Below, one piece after another: positions 1 to 9,000 of a DNA stretch of 21,599 nucleotides; positions within the stretch are counted from its first letter, which is position 1, and the number at the start of each line of letters is the position of its first letter. The notes under the pieces were generated by a model. That model searched no databases. It saw nothing but the letters and a program-made list of their open reading frames with translations, and was not told the origin of the DNA. The stretch comes from an uncultured Chitinophagaceae bacterium (GTDB taxonomy: Bacteria > Bacteroidota > Bacteroidia > Chitinophagales > Chitinophagaceae), in assembly GCA_937897585.1 (NCBI GenBank), contig CALCNY010000026.1, positions 1 to 21,599 on the forward strand, in the 5' to 3' direction. The translations under genes and the position numbers were made by a program.

Positions 1-858
1 ACCCTCTTTTTTAGAAAACTGCTGTATTAGCTTGCCTGATTTGTCTATAATATATATACCATTATTGTTTGTGGCTATTGCAATCCAATTATTGTTAATA
101 GGTTGAGCCGCATAAATTCTTGATTTTTGAATTTGCTCTAGAACAGGGGAGGCGACTTTTTCCAGATGTTCGTTCGTAATTGTAAATAAGCCATTTTTCA
201 AAGTTGTTAAAAAGGTCTCATTGCCCATTGAGAAAATAGAAGTTAAGGGGTCAGTTTGAGACAGAGGGATATCTAGTTTAACGGGAGTCCAAGTATTATT
301 TTCGTATTTCAATAGTCCAGATTGATAATCTCCAGCAAAAATCATATTGTTGCATTTGCCCATTAACGACCATTCGGAAGGAGCTTTATAAACAGAGGCT
401 TCGGTTAGGTTTGAAATTTTAAAGATTTTATTGGCCGCCCTGAAAAAAATATTCTCTTTTAAAGAAGTGATATCCCAAATGTCTCCAAATGTCCTGTCTT
501 TAGATGGGATAGCGGCAGTAAGAGAATTGTAAATAAGTTTTCCGTTGTTCTCGGGTTTGAAGTAACCTACCTCATCTTGACCGCCTACGTATATATTATC
601 GTCATCACCAATGTAAAGTGATCTCACAATTGTTTTATTGGGAAGGGGATAAAGGTTCCAGTATTTTCCATCGTAAGAAAGTAAACCTTCATTGTTGGCA
701 AAGTAGATGATACCATTTTTATCTTGCTTGATATCCCAGTTTTGGATACCGGCATTATACGCTCCTTTGTAAAAATTTGATATATAGGGGAGCCCGATTG
801 TGTTCTGTCCGAACGACCAAAAAGGTATGAGAATGAGTAATAAAATTCTGTTTATCAT
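1..858 (-). CDS. Sensor domain of a PUL transcription regulator (two-component-regulator-propeller type), N-terminal part, truncated by window edge
   Basis: This frame is open for 286 codons from an ATG at 858-856 down to base 1, with no stop, so the gene continues outside the window. It begins with a signal peptide (MINRILLLILIPFWSFGQ), which puts the following domain in the periplasm. The mature part shows repeated propeller blade signatures such as QNWDIKQDKNGIIYFANNEG, LLSYDGKYW, IYVGGQDEVGYF and GLLKYENNTW. This pattern is known from periplasmic sensor regions of Bacteroidota PUL regulators, either hybrid two-component systems or the one-component triple-tyrosine/LuxR type. The transmembrane and DNA-binding parts are not visible, so the class cannot be settled; I lean to the triple-tyrosine/LuxR type from the first blade. 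The gene is divergent to the glucan genes, and the repeats in between are its likely targets (inference). Confidence 0.85.
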   Translation of the reverse strand, partial: MINRILLLILIPFWSFGQNTIGLPYISNFYKGAYNAGIQNWDIKQDKNGIIYFANNEGLLSYDGKYWNLYPLPNKTIVRSLYIGDDDNIYVGGQDEVGYFKPENNGKLIYNSLTAAIPSKDRTFGDIWDITSLKENIFFRAANKIFKISNLTEASVYKAPSEWSLMGKCNNMIFAGDYQSGLLKYENNTWTPVKLDIPLSQTDPLTSIFSMGNETFLTTLKNGLFTITNEHLEKVASPVLEQIQKSRIYAAQPINNNWIAIATNNNGIYIIDKSGKLIQQFSKKEG

Positions 859-895
859 TTTGGTTTAATTTCTTATGAGAAACTCTACATTTTAA

Positions 896-915
896 AATGA
901 TGTAGTAATGATGTG
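896..915 (+). promoter_or_regulatory. Candidate operator, copy 1: 11-bp-phased direct repeat
   Basis: The 20-mer AATGATGTAGTAATGATGTG holds two GATGTR cores at 899 and 910, one helical turn (11 bp) apart on the same face. An identical 20-mer lies at 950-969. Exact duplication in an otherwise AT-rich intergenic region, and recurrence before the SusCD operon, suggest a regulator site. Copy 1 lies directly downstream of the candidate minus-strand -7 box (918-925), where binding could repress the regulator's own gene. The function is inferred. Confidence 0.55.
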
Positions 916-917
916 GT

Positions 918-951
918 CAAAAATAACGTAAAATTTCAAATAATTTAACAA
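918..951 (-). promoter_or_regulatory. Candidate promoter of the divergent regulator gene
   Basis: Read on the minus strand, TATTTTTG (925 to 918) matches the Bacteroidota -7 consensus TAnnTTTG exactly, and a TTG (951 to 949) lies 23 nt upstream as a possible -33 element. The spacing is at the upper limit of what is usual. The ATG of the regulator gene is 59 nt further downstream. The -33 triplet overlaps the second repeat copy, so the same protein could control both directions. Confidence 0.4.
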
Positions 952-969
952 TGATGTAGTAATGATGTG
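950..969 (+). promoter_or_regulatory. Candidate operator, copy 2: 11-bp-phased direct repeat
   Basis: This is a second exact copy of the 20-mer at 896-915, with GATGTA at 953 and GATGTG at 964. It starts 54 bp after copy 1. Its first core lies 49 bp upstream of the -7 box at 1002, exactly the distance seen between the repeat at 11197 and the candidate -7 box at 11246. This position is typical of an activator touching RNA polymerase near -50. The role is inferred. Confidence 0.6.
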
Positions 970-979
970 ATATTATTTA

Positions 980-1009
980 TTGAAAATGATGTGGTGGAAC
1001 TTACATTTG
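980..1009 (+). promoter_or_regulatory. Candidate promoter of the 1112 gene
   Basis: TTG at 980-982, a 19-nt spacer and TACATTTG at 1002-1009 match the Bacteroidota housekeeping promoter (TTG, then TAnnTTTG) in both elements and spacing. Transcription would begin near 1015, leaving a leader of about 97 nt before the ATG at 1112. Confidence 0.6.
985..994 (+). promoter_or_regulatory. Single half-site of the operator repeat inside the promoter spacer
   Basis: AATGATGTGG repeats the second half of the upstream 20-mers (core GATGTG at 988) and falls between the -33 and -7 elements of the plus-strand promoter. It could be a low-affinity site or a remnant. As a single short motif it is weak evidence alone. 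Confidence 0.3.
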
Positions 1010-1111
1010 TTTCCTTATTTTACGATAAGTCCGCGCTCTATACAAACTACATCCTGGCCTTAGAAGATTGAAAACTTGCCAAATTTTATTTATTCATTAA
1101 AAAACAAACAA

Positions 1112-4100
1112 ATGAAAAAACATTTTTTCCTTTTGATCATTTCGGCTATGATGATCTTGAAGGGGTTTGCCCAGCCATCGGCAGCGGCGCCAACTCCTCC
1201 AACAAGGATTGCGGGTAATGTGGTATCTCTTTTCAGTGATGCCTATACCAACATTTCTGGTGCGGATTTTTTCCCCAATTGGGGACAGGGTACAGTAGTA
1301 TCTGACGTAACTGTTGCTGGAAATGCAACGAAATTGTATGCAGGTTTAGATTACCAAGGCTTACAGTTGTCATCTTCTTTAGATGTAAGTACAATGCAAA
1401 ATTTGCATATGGACATCTGGACAACTGATGTAACAGCTTTAAATGTGTTTTTAATCAACACAAGCCCTGCTACAGTTCAACAGAGCTATACAGTTTCACC
1501 AACTTCAGGTGGATGGTATAGTGTTGATATCGCTTTATCGAACTATGGCACCATTGCGCTGAATAACATCGGCCAAATGATGTTTACAGGATCGGGTAGT
1601 TTCTACATGGATAACCTGTACTTCTGGAAAGCAGCAAATTCTCCAACATTATCAAATTTTACAGTTCCTGCTAAAGTACTTGGAAATGCTGCATTTACAT
1701 TAACAGCTCCAACAAGTAACAGTACTGGCGCATTTACTTACACAAGTAGCAATACAAGTGTAGCAACCATCAGCGGAAGTACTGTAACACTTACTGGCGT
1801 AGGATCTTCAATTATTACAGCTACTCAAGCGGCTGCAGGTGCTTATGGTTCGGGTTCAATTACCTCTACTTTAGTAGTTACTTCGCCTCCTCCTGCTACT
1901 GCGGCTCCAACGCCTCCAGTAAGAAGTGCAGGTAATGTGATTTCTTTATATAGCAATGCTTATACAAATGTTACAGTGGATACATGGTCAGCAGTTTGGG
2001 ATCAAGCTGATGTGGCTGATGTAACTGTTGCTACTAATGCTACTAAATTATATACCAACTTAAATTATGCAGGTGTTGAATTTACTTCTGCTACTTTGGA
2101 TGTTAATAATATGGAGAAATTTCATATTGATATCTGGACTCCAGATGCAACTGTATTTAAAGTTAAATTGGTTGATTTTGGTGCAAATGGAATTTATGAT
2201 GGAGGTGATGATGTAGCTTATGAAATTGGTTACACTCCTGCATTAAGTCAGTGGGTTAGTTATGATATCGCTATGTCTGACTTTGCTGGTTTAGTTACCA
2301 AAGGTCATTTAGCTCAAATCATATTGAGTGCTTCAAACTCTACAGTATATGTAGATAACGTTTATTTCTGGAGATCAGCTCCAGCTCCAACTTTTGGTGC
2401 ATTTACAGTTCCAACCAAAGCTCTTGGTGCAGCTGCGTTTGCATTGACAGCTCCTACAAGTAACAGTACAGGTGCTTTCACTTACACAAGTAGCAACACC
2501 AATGTGGCAACTATTAGTGGTTCAACTGTAACTATAAGAGGTGCAGGTACTTCTGTAATTACAGCAACACAAGCTGCTGCAGGTTCTTTTGGTTCTGGAA
2601 ATACTACGGCTAATTTTGTAGTAACAGGACCTGCTGCTCCATTAACAGCAGCTCCAAATCCTCCTACAAGAGTATCTACTGATGTGATTTCTTTGTTTAG
2701 TGGTGCATATACAAATTTAACAGGAACAGATTGGTTCCCTTGGTGGGGTCAAAACGCTGTATGCGAAGACACTACTATTGCAGGGAATCTTACTCACAAA
2801 TATCCTAACTTAAACTATCATGGTGTACAGTTTGCTGATGTGATTGATGCTTCAGGTATGACTAAATTACACGTTGATATCTGGACTCCAAATTGTACTG
2901 CTTTTGATTTGTATTTGATCAACAACACTACAACTGGTTTAGAGAAAAAAGTAACCTTGACACCGCCTTTCGCTGGATGGCAGAGTTATGATATTGCATT
3001 AACAGACTACTCAAGTCAAGGAATTGATTTACAAAATATCGGTCAATTCAAATTAGTAAGTACACCATTTGGTGGAACTACTGTTTACTTAGATAACATT
3101 TATTTCTGGAAGCCAAATAATGTTCCAACAATTACCAATTTCTCAATTTCAGGTAAATACACAGGTGATCCTGCATTTACTTTACCAACACCAACAAGTA
3201 ACAGTACTGGTGCTTTCACTTACACTAGTAGCAATACTGCTGTTGCAACTATTTCTGGAAATGTTGTTACAATCGTTGGAGCGGGTAGCTCAACAATTAC
3301 TGCAAATCAAGCAGCTGCTGGTCCTTGGTTGGCTGGTTCAACTACAGCAGTATTGAATGTTGATTTCGCTCCTCCTGCAACTGCAGCTCCTCAGCCTCCA
3401 GTAAGAAATACTGCTGATGTAATTTCATTATTTAGCAATTCTTACACAAATGTTCCAGTTGACACTTGGTCAGCAGTTTGGGACCAAGCAAACGTTGCTG
3501 ATGTTCAAATTGGTGGAAATGATACTAAGAAATATACAAATCTTGTTTTCTCTGGTATTGAATTTACAAGTAGTCCGGTTGATGCTTCTGCAATGACTAC
3601 TTTCCATTTAGATGCATGGACTCCAAATGCAACTACCTTCCATATTAAATTGGTTGATTTCGGTGCAAATGGTTCATATGGTGGTGGTGATGATACTGAA
3701 TATGAGTTGACTTACACACCAACATTAAGTGGATGGAATACTTATGATATTCCAATGTCAGATTTTACTGGTTTAACAGCTAGAGCTCATTTGGCTCAAA
3801 TGATTTTAGTAGCTTCTAACAGTACAGTATATGTTGATAATGTTTATTTCTATAAAGGAACTTCATTGTCTCCAACAATTTCTGTTGCTCAACCTTCATG
3901 TTCAGTTGCTACAGGTACAATTACCGTAACTTCTGCAACTACAGGGTTGACTTTCAATATTAATGGTGGAGCTTATCAATCTAGTGGTGTATTTAGTGGA
4001 CTAGCTGTTGGAAACTACAGCATCACTTCTAAAACTGCAGGAGGAGTTGTTTCTTCTCCAGCTACTGCTACTATTTTAAGTACTACACCATCTGCTCCAG

Positions 4101-5932
4101 CAGGAATTACTGGTACAAAAAATGTAAGCAAATGTGATTCTTTACAAACTTACAGTGTGGTATCTCCTGTTTATGGTTATACTTATACTTGGGCTGTAAC
4201 TGGTACAGGAAACTCTATCAAATCTGGTCAGGGTTCACCTAGTGCTGTTATTGCAATTAATGTAGCAGGATCAGTTACTGTTAAGGCTACTAAGTGTGTT
4301 GTTGCTGGTCCAACAGCAACATTGGCTGTTACGAAAGCAACTCCAACTACACCAACTGTTACTTACACAAGTACTAACGTTTGTTCATACACGAATAGTG
4401 CATTTGCAACTACTGGTGTAAAAGATACATTCAGAATTAAACAAGTGGCTTTCGCTACTGGTTATTATTTCACAGCTCCAGGAGGTGCAACTGTTCAGAA
4501 ATTAAATGATACTACTTACACAGTATTGTTTGCTGATACAACTACTTTGAGTGCTACAGATCCAAGAACTGTAAATGTTTACAGCTTATCAGCTTGTGAT
4601 ACAAGTTTGGCTAAGGTAATTACATTAACAAGAACTGTAGCTGTAACTCCAGGTACAATTTACAATTCATTTACTGCTGGTTTAACAACAGGTCCTGCTG
4701 CTGTAACTGCTGTATGTTCAATCGTTGGTGGTGCAGGTACTACATACAAAATAAGAAAAGTAGCATCAGCTATTACTTATTTATGGTCTGTAAAATCAGG
4801 AGCTAACATGATTGTTACTCATGAGAATACTGCTGGTGGTATTAATGATACTGCTATCACAGTACAATACTTAGCAGGTTTCGTATCTGATAGTATTTTT
4901 GTAAGATCAGTAAATGGTTGTGGTGCAAGTGCAGCAAAAGGAATTGCTGTTACTGCAACAAATCCTGCTGCTCCTGCAACACTTACTATTACTTCTTTGG
5001 GTACTATCAATTGTGGTCAACCAAGATATAGATTCACTGGACCGGCTGTATTGCCTGCAGCTACTGCTACAGCAGGTGCGGCAACTGGTTGGCAGTGGTC
5101 ATTTGGTGGTACTTTGGGAGCAACATTCGTAGTTGACTCTGGAAGTCTTTCTACAAGTACAGTAACAGGTTACTTTAATAGTACTGCGGTTCATGGATTG
5201 GGTGATTCGGTAAGATTGAGATACTTGTCTACATGTGGATTCAGTACTTATAAAGTAGCGGCGTTAACAAATGTAGCATCTTCAAGTGCTGTTCCTGCTG
5301 CTCCAGCTTCTATCACAGCAGCATTGGTTTCTGATGTTTGCGGTGCTAGAGTATATCGTTACACTGCTCCAGCATTACCAGCAGGTTCTGCTACTGCAGC
5401 AGCAGCTACAGGTTACACATGGTCATTGCCAACAGGATCTGCGGTTGCATTATCTGCAACATTGGATTCAGGTGTGTTGAGTGGTGCCGGTGCAAGATAT
5501 ATCAGATTGAAATTTACAAATAACGGAGTTGCTGTTACAGGCGATAGCGTAAGAGTTCGTTATACTTCAGCTTGCGGTGTTGGTGCCAACAAAGCATTGA
5601 AATTAACCAACGTGGCTAAAGTTTGCTTAGTAGGTGCTCCTGTTTATGCAAAAGGTACTAACGGTGCTGATGTTATCAATGCTGAGATTTATCCAAATCC
5701 AAACAACGGTAACTTTACTTTGAATGTACAAACTGGTATCATGACTGCTGCTATTGCAAAAGTTCAGATTATTGATATGTACGGAAGAGTAGTAAATCAG
5801 TTTACTGCACAAAACAACAATGGTTCAATCTACATGAACATTTCGGACAACAAACTGGTTAACGGTTTGTATTCTGTGAAGTATTCAGTAGGAACTATTT
5901 CTAATTCTTTAAAATTGATGATTAAGAAATAA
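1112..5932 (+). CDS. Giant T9SS-secreted non-catalytic protein with four carbohydrate-binding-like modules, Ig-like linkers and a PKD-like stalk
   Basis: I chose the ATG at 1112 (1606 residues) because it starts directly with a signal peptide, MKKHFFLLIISAMMILKGFAQ, much like the protein starting at 11319; a TTG at 1076 would place 12 residues before it. Module order by residue: type A binding-like module (about 21-172), Ig-like linker (173-260), type B (260-420), Ig-like (423-505), A (509-667), Ig-like (669-750), B (753-913), a SprB-like segment (920-990), about five PKD/Ig-like units (993-1510) and a T9SS sorting domain from YPNPNNG (about 1525) to the end. Each A or B module ends in a strand like VYVDNVYFW, as in jelly-roll carbohydrate-binding domains. 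No glycosidase active site is visible. By family logic T9SS would carry the protein across the outer membrane to the surface or medium. Its stalk is shared with the next gene's product, and the adjacent GH16 and SusCD suggest a role in holding beta-glucan (inference). The intrinsic terminator follows. Confidence 0.85.
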   Translation: MKKHFFLLIISAMMILKGFAQPSAAAPTPPTRIAGNVVSLFSDAYTNISGADFFPNWGQGTVVSDVTVAGNATKLYAGLDYQGLQLSSSLDVSTMQNLHMDIWTTDVTALNVFLINTSPATVQQSYTVSPTSGGWYSVDIALSNYGTIALNNIGQMMFTGSGSFYMDNLYFWKAANSPTLSNFTVPAKVLGNAAFTLTAPTSNSTGAFTYTSSNTSVATISGSTVTLTGVGSSIITATQAAAGAYGSGSITSTLVVTSPPPATAAPTPPVRSAGNVISLYSNAYTNVTVDTWSAVWDQADVADVTVATNATKLYTNLNYAGVEFTSATLDVNNMEKFHIDIWTPDATVFKVKLVDFGANGIYDGGDDVAYEIGYTPALSQWVSYDIAMSDFAGLVTKGHLAQIILSASNSTVYVDNVYFWRSAPAPTFGAFTVPTKALGAAAFALTAPTSNSTGAFTYTSSNTNVATISGSTVTIRGAGTSVITATQAAAGSFGSGNTTANFVVTGPAAPLTAAPNPPTRVSTDVISLFSGAYTNLTGTDWFPWWGQNAVCEDTTIAGNLTHKYPNLNYHGVQFADVIDASGMTKLHVDIWTPNCTAFDLYLINNTTTGLEKKVTLTPPFAGWQSYDIALTDYSSQGIDLQNIGQFKLVSTPFGGTTVYLDNIYFWKPNNVPTITNFSISGKYTGDPAFTLPTPTSNSTGAFTYTSSNTAVATISGNVVTIVGAGSSTITANQAAAGPWLAGSTTAVLNVDFAPPATAAPQPPVRNTADVISLFSNSYTNVPVDTWSAVWDQANVADVQIGGNDTKKYTNLVFSGIEFTSSPVDASAMTTFHLDAWTPNATTFHIKLVDFGANGSYGGGDDTEYELTYTPTLSGWNTYDIPMSDFTGLTARAHLAQMILVASNSTVYVDNVYFYKGTSLSPTISVAQPSCSVATGTITVTSATTGLTFNINGGAYQSSGVFSGLAVGNYSITSKTAGGVVSSPATATILSTTPSAPAGITGTKNVSKCDSLQTYSVVSPVYGYTYTWAVTGTGNSIKSGQGSPSAVIAINVAGSVTVKATKCVVAGPTATLAVTKATPTTPTVTYTSTNVCSYTNSAFATTGVKDTFRIKQVAFATGYYFTAPGGATVQKLNDTTYTVLFADTTTLSATDPRTVNVYSLSACDTSLAKVITLTRTVAVTPGTIYNSFTAGLTTGPAAVTAVCSIVGGAGTTYKIRKVASAITYLWSVKSGANMIVTHENTAGGINDTAITVQYLAGFVSDSIFVRSVNGCGASAAKGIAVTATNPAAPATLTITSLGTINCGQPRYRFTGPAVLPAATATAGAATGWQWSFGGTLGATFVVDSGSLSTSTVTGYFNSTAVHGLGDSVRLRYLSTCGFSTYKVAALTNVASSSAVPAAPASITAALVSDVCGARVYRYTAPALPAGSATAAAATGYTWSLPTGSAVALSATLDSGVLSGAGARYIRLKFTNNGVAVTGDSVRVRYTSACGVGANKALKLTNVAKVCLVGAPVYAKGTNGADVINAEIYPNPNNGNFTLNVQTGIMTAAIAKVQIIDMYGRVVNQFTAQNNNGSIYMNISDNKLVNGLYSVKYSVGTISNSLKLMIKK
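1172..3854 (+). repeat. Intragenic modular repeat array A-Ig-B-Ig-A-Ig-B
   Basis: Two A modules (contain FFPNWGQ or WFPWWGQ) alternate with two B modules (contain VDTWSAVWDQA), joined by three Ig-like linkers of about 82 residues. The linkers carry the constant segment PTSNSTGAFTYTSSNT, whose coding DNA starts at 1709, 2453 and 3191 and is close to identical at base level. The array explains most of the internal sequence similarity here. Confidence 0.8.
3866..5932 (+). repeat. C-terminal stalk, copy 1 (paralogous to 8875-10952)
   Basis: The last ~690 residues of the 1112 gene align along their whole length with the last ~690 of the 6027 gene. The stalk starts with a SprB-like segment, then five units of about 100 residues, each with a cysteine near both ends and a Y-x-W core (for example YTWSLPTG). 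Identity is highest from about 4570 to 5710 and falls on both sides. Many silent differences show this is not a recent copy. Confidence 0.85.
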
Positions 5933-5949
5933 ATTGTCTTTTAAAATGA

Positions 5950-5987
5950 GCAAAAGGGCTGCCGGTTAATCTGGCAGCCCTTTTTGC
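5950..5987 (+). terminator. Rho-independent terminator
   Basis: The stem GGGCTGCC (5956-5963) pairs with GGCAGCCC (5973-5980) around a 9-nt loop and is followed by TTTTT. Flanking GCAAAA and TTTTTGC let the stem extend with one bulge, so it may work in both directions. It ends 39 bp before the next gene, separating the non-catalytic protein from the GH16 enzyme. Confidence 0.85.
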
Positions 5988-6026
5988 TTAAAATAGAGAA
6001 GGTTGCTTTTTTAATAATTTATTTTT

Positions 6027-9000
6027 ATGAGAACAAAAACTACCAATGGATTATTTTATATAATCCTATTCTTAACAATCTGCTTTTTGCTTCTCTTTGC
6101 AAGTAACAGCAACGCACAAACGCTGGTATGGCAGGAAGAATTTAATTCTACTTCACTAAATTCAAATTACTGGACGTATGATTTTGGAGATGGCTGCGAC
6201 AGAAATTTATGTGGCTGGGGAAATTCAGAATTGGAAAATTATACAACACGTCCAGAAAATGTAAGAATTGAAAATGGCAATTTGGTTATAGAAGCAAGAA
6301 ATGAAATTTATGGCAACAGTTCATTCACTTCCGGCAGGATAAAAACAGAAGGCAGGGTTCATCTTAAATATGGAACTGTTGAAGCCAGAATTAAAATACC
6401 AAATCTTGCAAACGGCTTGTGGCCAGCATTTTGGACATTGGGCACAGTAGGAGGGGTATGGCCAAATATTGGAGAGATTGACATCATGGAGATGGGAAAT
6501 CAATCTGCAAGGTTGGCAAATATTATTAACAAGCAAGTTACCTGTGCTAATCATTGGAGTAATAATGGTACTTATACTTACAGCAGTTCTGCTATTAATA
6601 GTAGTGTTGATTTGAACAATGATTATCATTTATATAAAATGGTCTGGAACAGTCAGAGCATAACCATGTATCTTGATGGTGTTTCGTTTTATACTTTAGA
6701 TATTTCGAATCCTGTAGCTACAAGCAAAGATGAATTTCACAATCCACATTTCTTATTGCTAAACATGGCTATCGGTGGCGCATACACGGGATTGTTAAAT
6801 GCGTCTTCAATTTCGGCAACCATGCCTGCGCAAATGCTTGTGGATTATGTTAGGGTGTATCAAAATCCCGGAGATCAATTAATCCTAGGAACACAAAATC
6901 TTACTTCAGGCAATTATGGTGTTTTTACAGAAACAACTTCAGTAACAGATTCACTTAGCATTGGTACCAATACAACTTTGAATTACTGGAACAACATAAC
7001 TGCAATTACAGGAGCCTCAGCATATGAAGGGTCTAAGGTTTGGGCCGTTCGTGCCGCTGCAGGCAATTGGTTTGGAATGGGTATCGATAATAAGTATATC
7101 AATTTAACGGGTCATACTTCTGGTGCTTTGAAATTTCATTTTAAAACTTCTTATAACGGTCAATTCAAATTCGGTATTAAATCAGGGGATGGTGAATCAT
7201 GGATCAATATTCCAGCTGGATCAAATTTGTATGGCATTGTAAGAGACGGCAATTGGCATGAAGTAAGTATCCCATTGTCAGAATTTTTAAACACTGCAGC
7301 AGGAAGATATTGCGATTATTGGTCGATTAAATCTGCATTCATGTTTGCAGGTGATGCGCCAACAGCAGTTGCAGATTTTTATATTGATAATATTTATTTT
7401 ACTAAGAATACGGTAACGCCTACACTAAGTAATTTTTCTGTTCAGGCAAAACTTTTGGGTGATCCTGCATTTAATCTAACAGCACCAACCAGCAATAGTG
7501 TCGGTTCATTTTCTTATTCAAGTAGTAATACAGCAGTAGCTATGGTTAGTGGCAATACGGTTACCATTACAGGAACTGGAACAGCAGTAATTACAGCTAC
7601 TCAATCACCGAGTGGTATTTATGGTAGTGCATCTATTGCAGCTAATCTTGTGGTGACAATGCCCGTTCCAACCACTGCTGCACCAACACCTGCTGCCAGA
7701 AATACCAGCGATTATGTTTCACTCTTCAGTAATGCATACACGAATGTGTCAGGTACAGACTGGTTTCCAAATTGGGGACAAACAACAACTGTAACAGAAG
7801 TGTTGATTGCAGGTAACGCAACAAAAAAATATGAGAATTTTAATTATCAGGGTGTGCAATTCAGCGGCGCAGTAAATGCATCTTCAATGTCTTACATTCA
7901 TATAGACATCTGGACGCCGAATTGTTCGACATTTGATTTGTATCTCATAAATACTACACCAGCACTTGTTGAGCAGAAAGTATCAGTAACCCCTTCCTTT
8001 AATGGTTGGAACAGTTATGATATTCCTTTAACCCAATACCCTGGAATTGCATTAAATAATATCAACCAATTAAAACTGGTAAGCACTCCATTTGGTGGCA
8101 CTACACTTTATTTTGATAATGTTTATTTCTGGCGTCCATCTAATCTCCCTGCTTTATCAAATTTTTCAATGCCGGTTAAAACAATTGGAGATGCACCTTT
8201 TGTGATAACACCACCAACATCTAATAGTACAGGCGCATTTACTTATTCAAGCGATAATGCTGCAGTGGCCACTGTTAGTGGAAATACAATTACGTTAACT
8301 GGAGTAGGAACTGCAGTTATAACGGCTACTCAAGCGGCTACGGCAACTTATGCTTCAGGTACAATCAGTTCAACATTAATAGTGAATTATCCGGCACCAA
8401 CATCAGCATCTCCAGTGCCACCAACCAGATCTTCTGCTGATTATATTTCAGTCTACAGTGACGCATACACGAATTTTCCTGGAACTGATTTCAATCCCAA
8501 TTGGGGGCAGTCTACTATAGTGACTGATTTTATTATTGCAGGAAATAATCATAAAAAATATGAGAATTTTAATTACCAGGGAATTCAATTGGCCAATGTG
8601 CTCAACGTTGCTAATATGCAATATGTTCATATAGATATATGGACTCCAAATTGTACAGCATTTGATGTATATCTTATAAACACCACTCCTGCATTATTGG
8701 AAAGAAAGGTGACGTTAGTGCCTACATTGTCAGGATGGAATAGCTATGATATTGCATTGACTCAATTCAGTCCAGTTGTACTTAGCAACATCACCCAATT
8801 TAAATTGATGGCTATACCGGCAGGTTCATCAATTGTGTATTGGGATAATTTATACTTCTGGAAAGCAAGTACTGTGTCAACGCCAACTCTTAGTGTTACA
8901 CAACCAACCTGTGCAATTTCGACTGGCACAATTACTGTTACGTCTTCACTAACAAGTTTAAGCTTTAGCATTGATGGCGTGAATTATTCAAATACAACAG

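Noticed and set aside
1076..1111. TTG start adding 12 residues before the first modular protein
   Set aside because: The ATG at 1112 begins a standard signal peptide and has an A-rich leader; the extension would put charged, polar residues ahead of it. The same reasoning rejects the TTG at 11295.
1709..3236. CRISPR-like spaced repeats
   Set aside because: The repeat units lie about 740 bp apart, are in frame and encode protein linkers; there are no short unique spacers or cas genes.
3120..3356. Leu/Gln-rich 78-codon frame on the plus strand
   Set aside because: Frame-shifted reading of the Thr/Ser-rich modular gene; its low-complexity composition follows from the repeats.
6321..6629. 102-codon open frame on the minus strand within the GH16 domain
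   Set aside because: It overlaps a certain catalytic domain on the other strand, and its residue composition is unlike a real protein. It is a shadow of the coding strand, as are the 9170-9532 and other short antisense frames.
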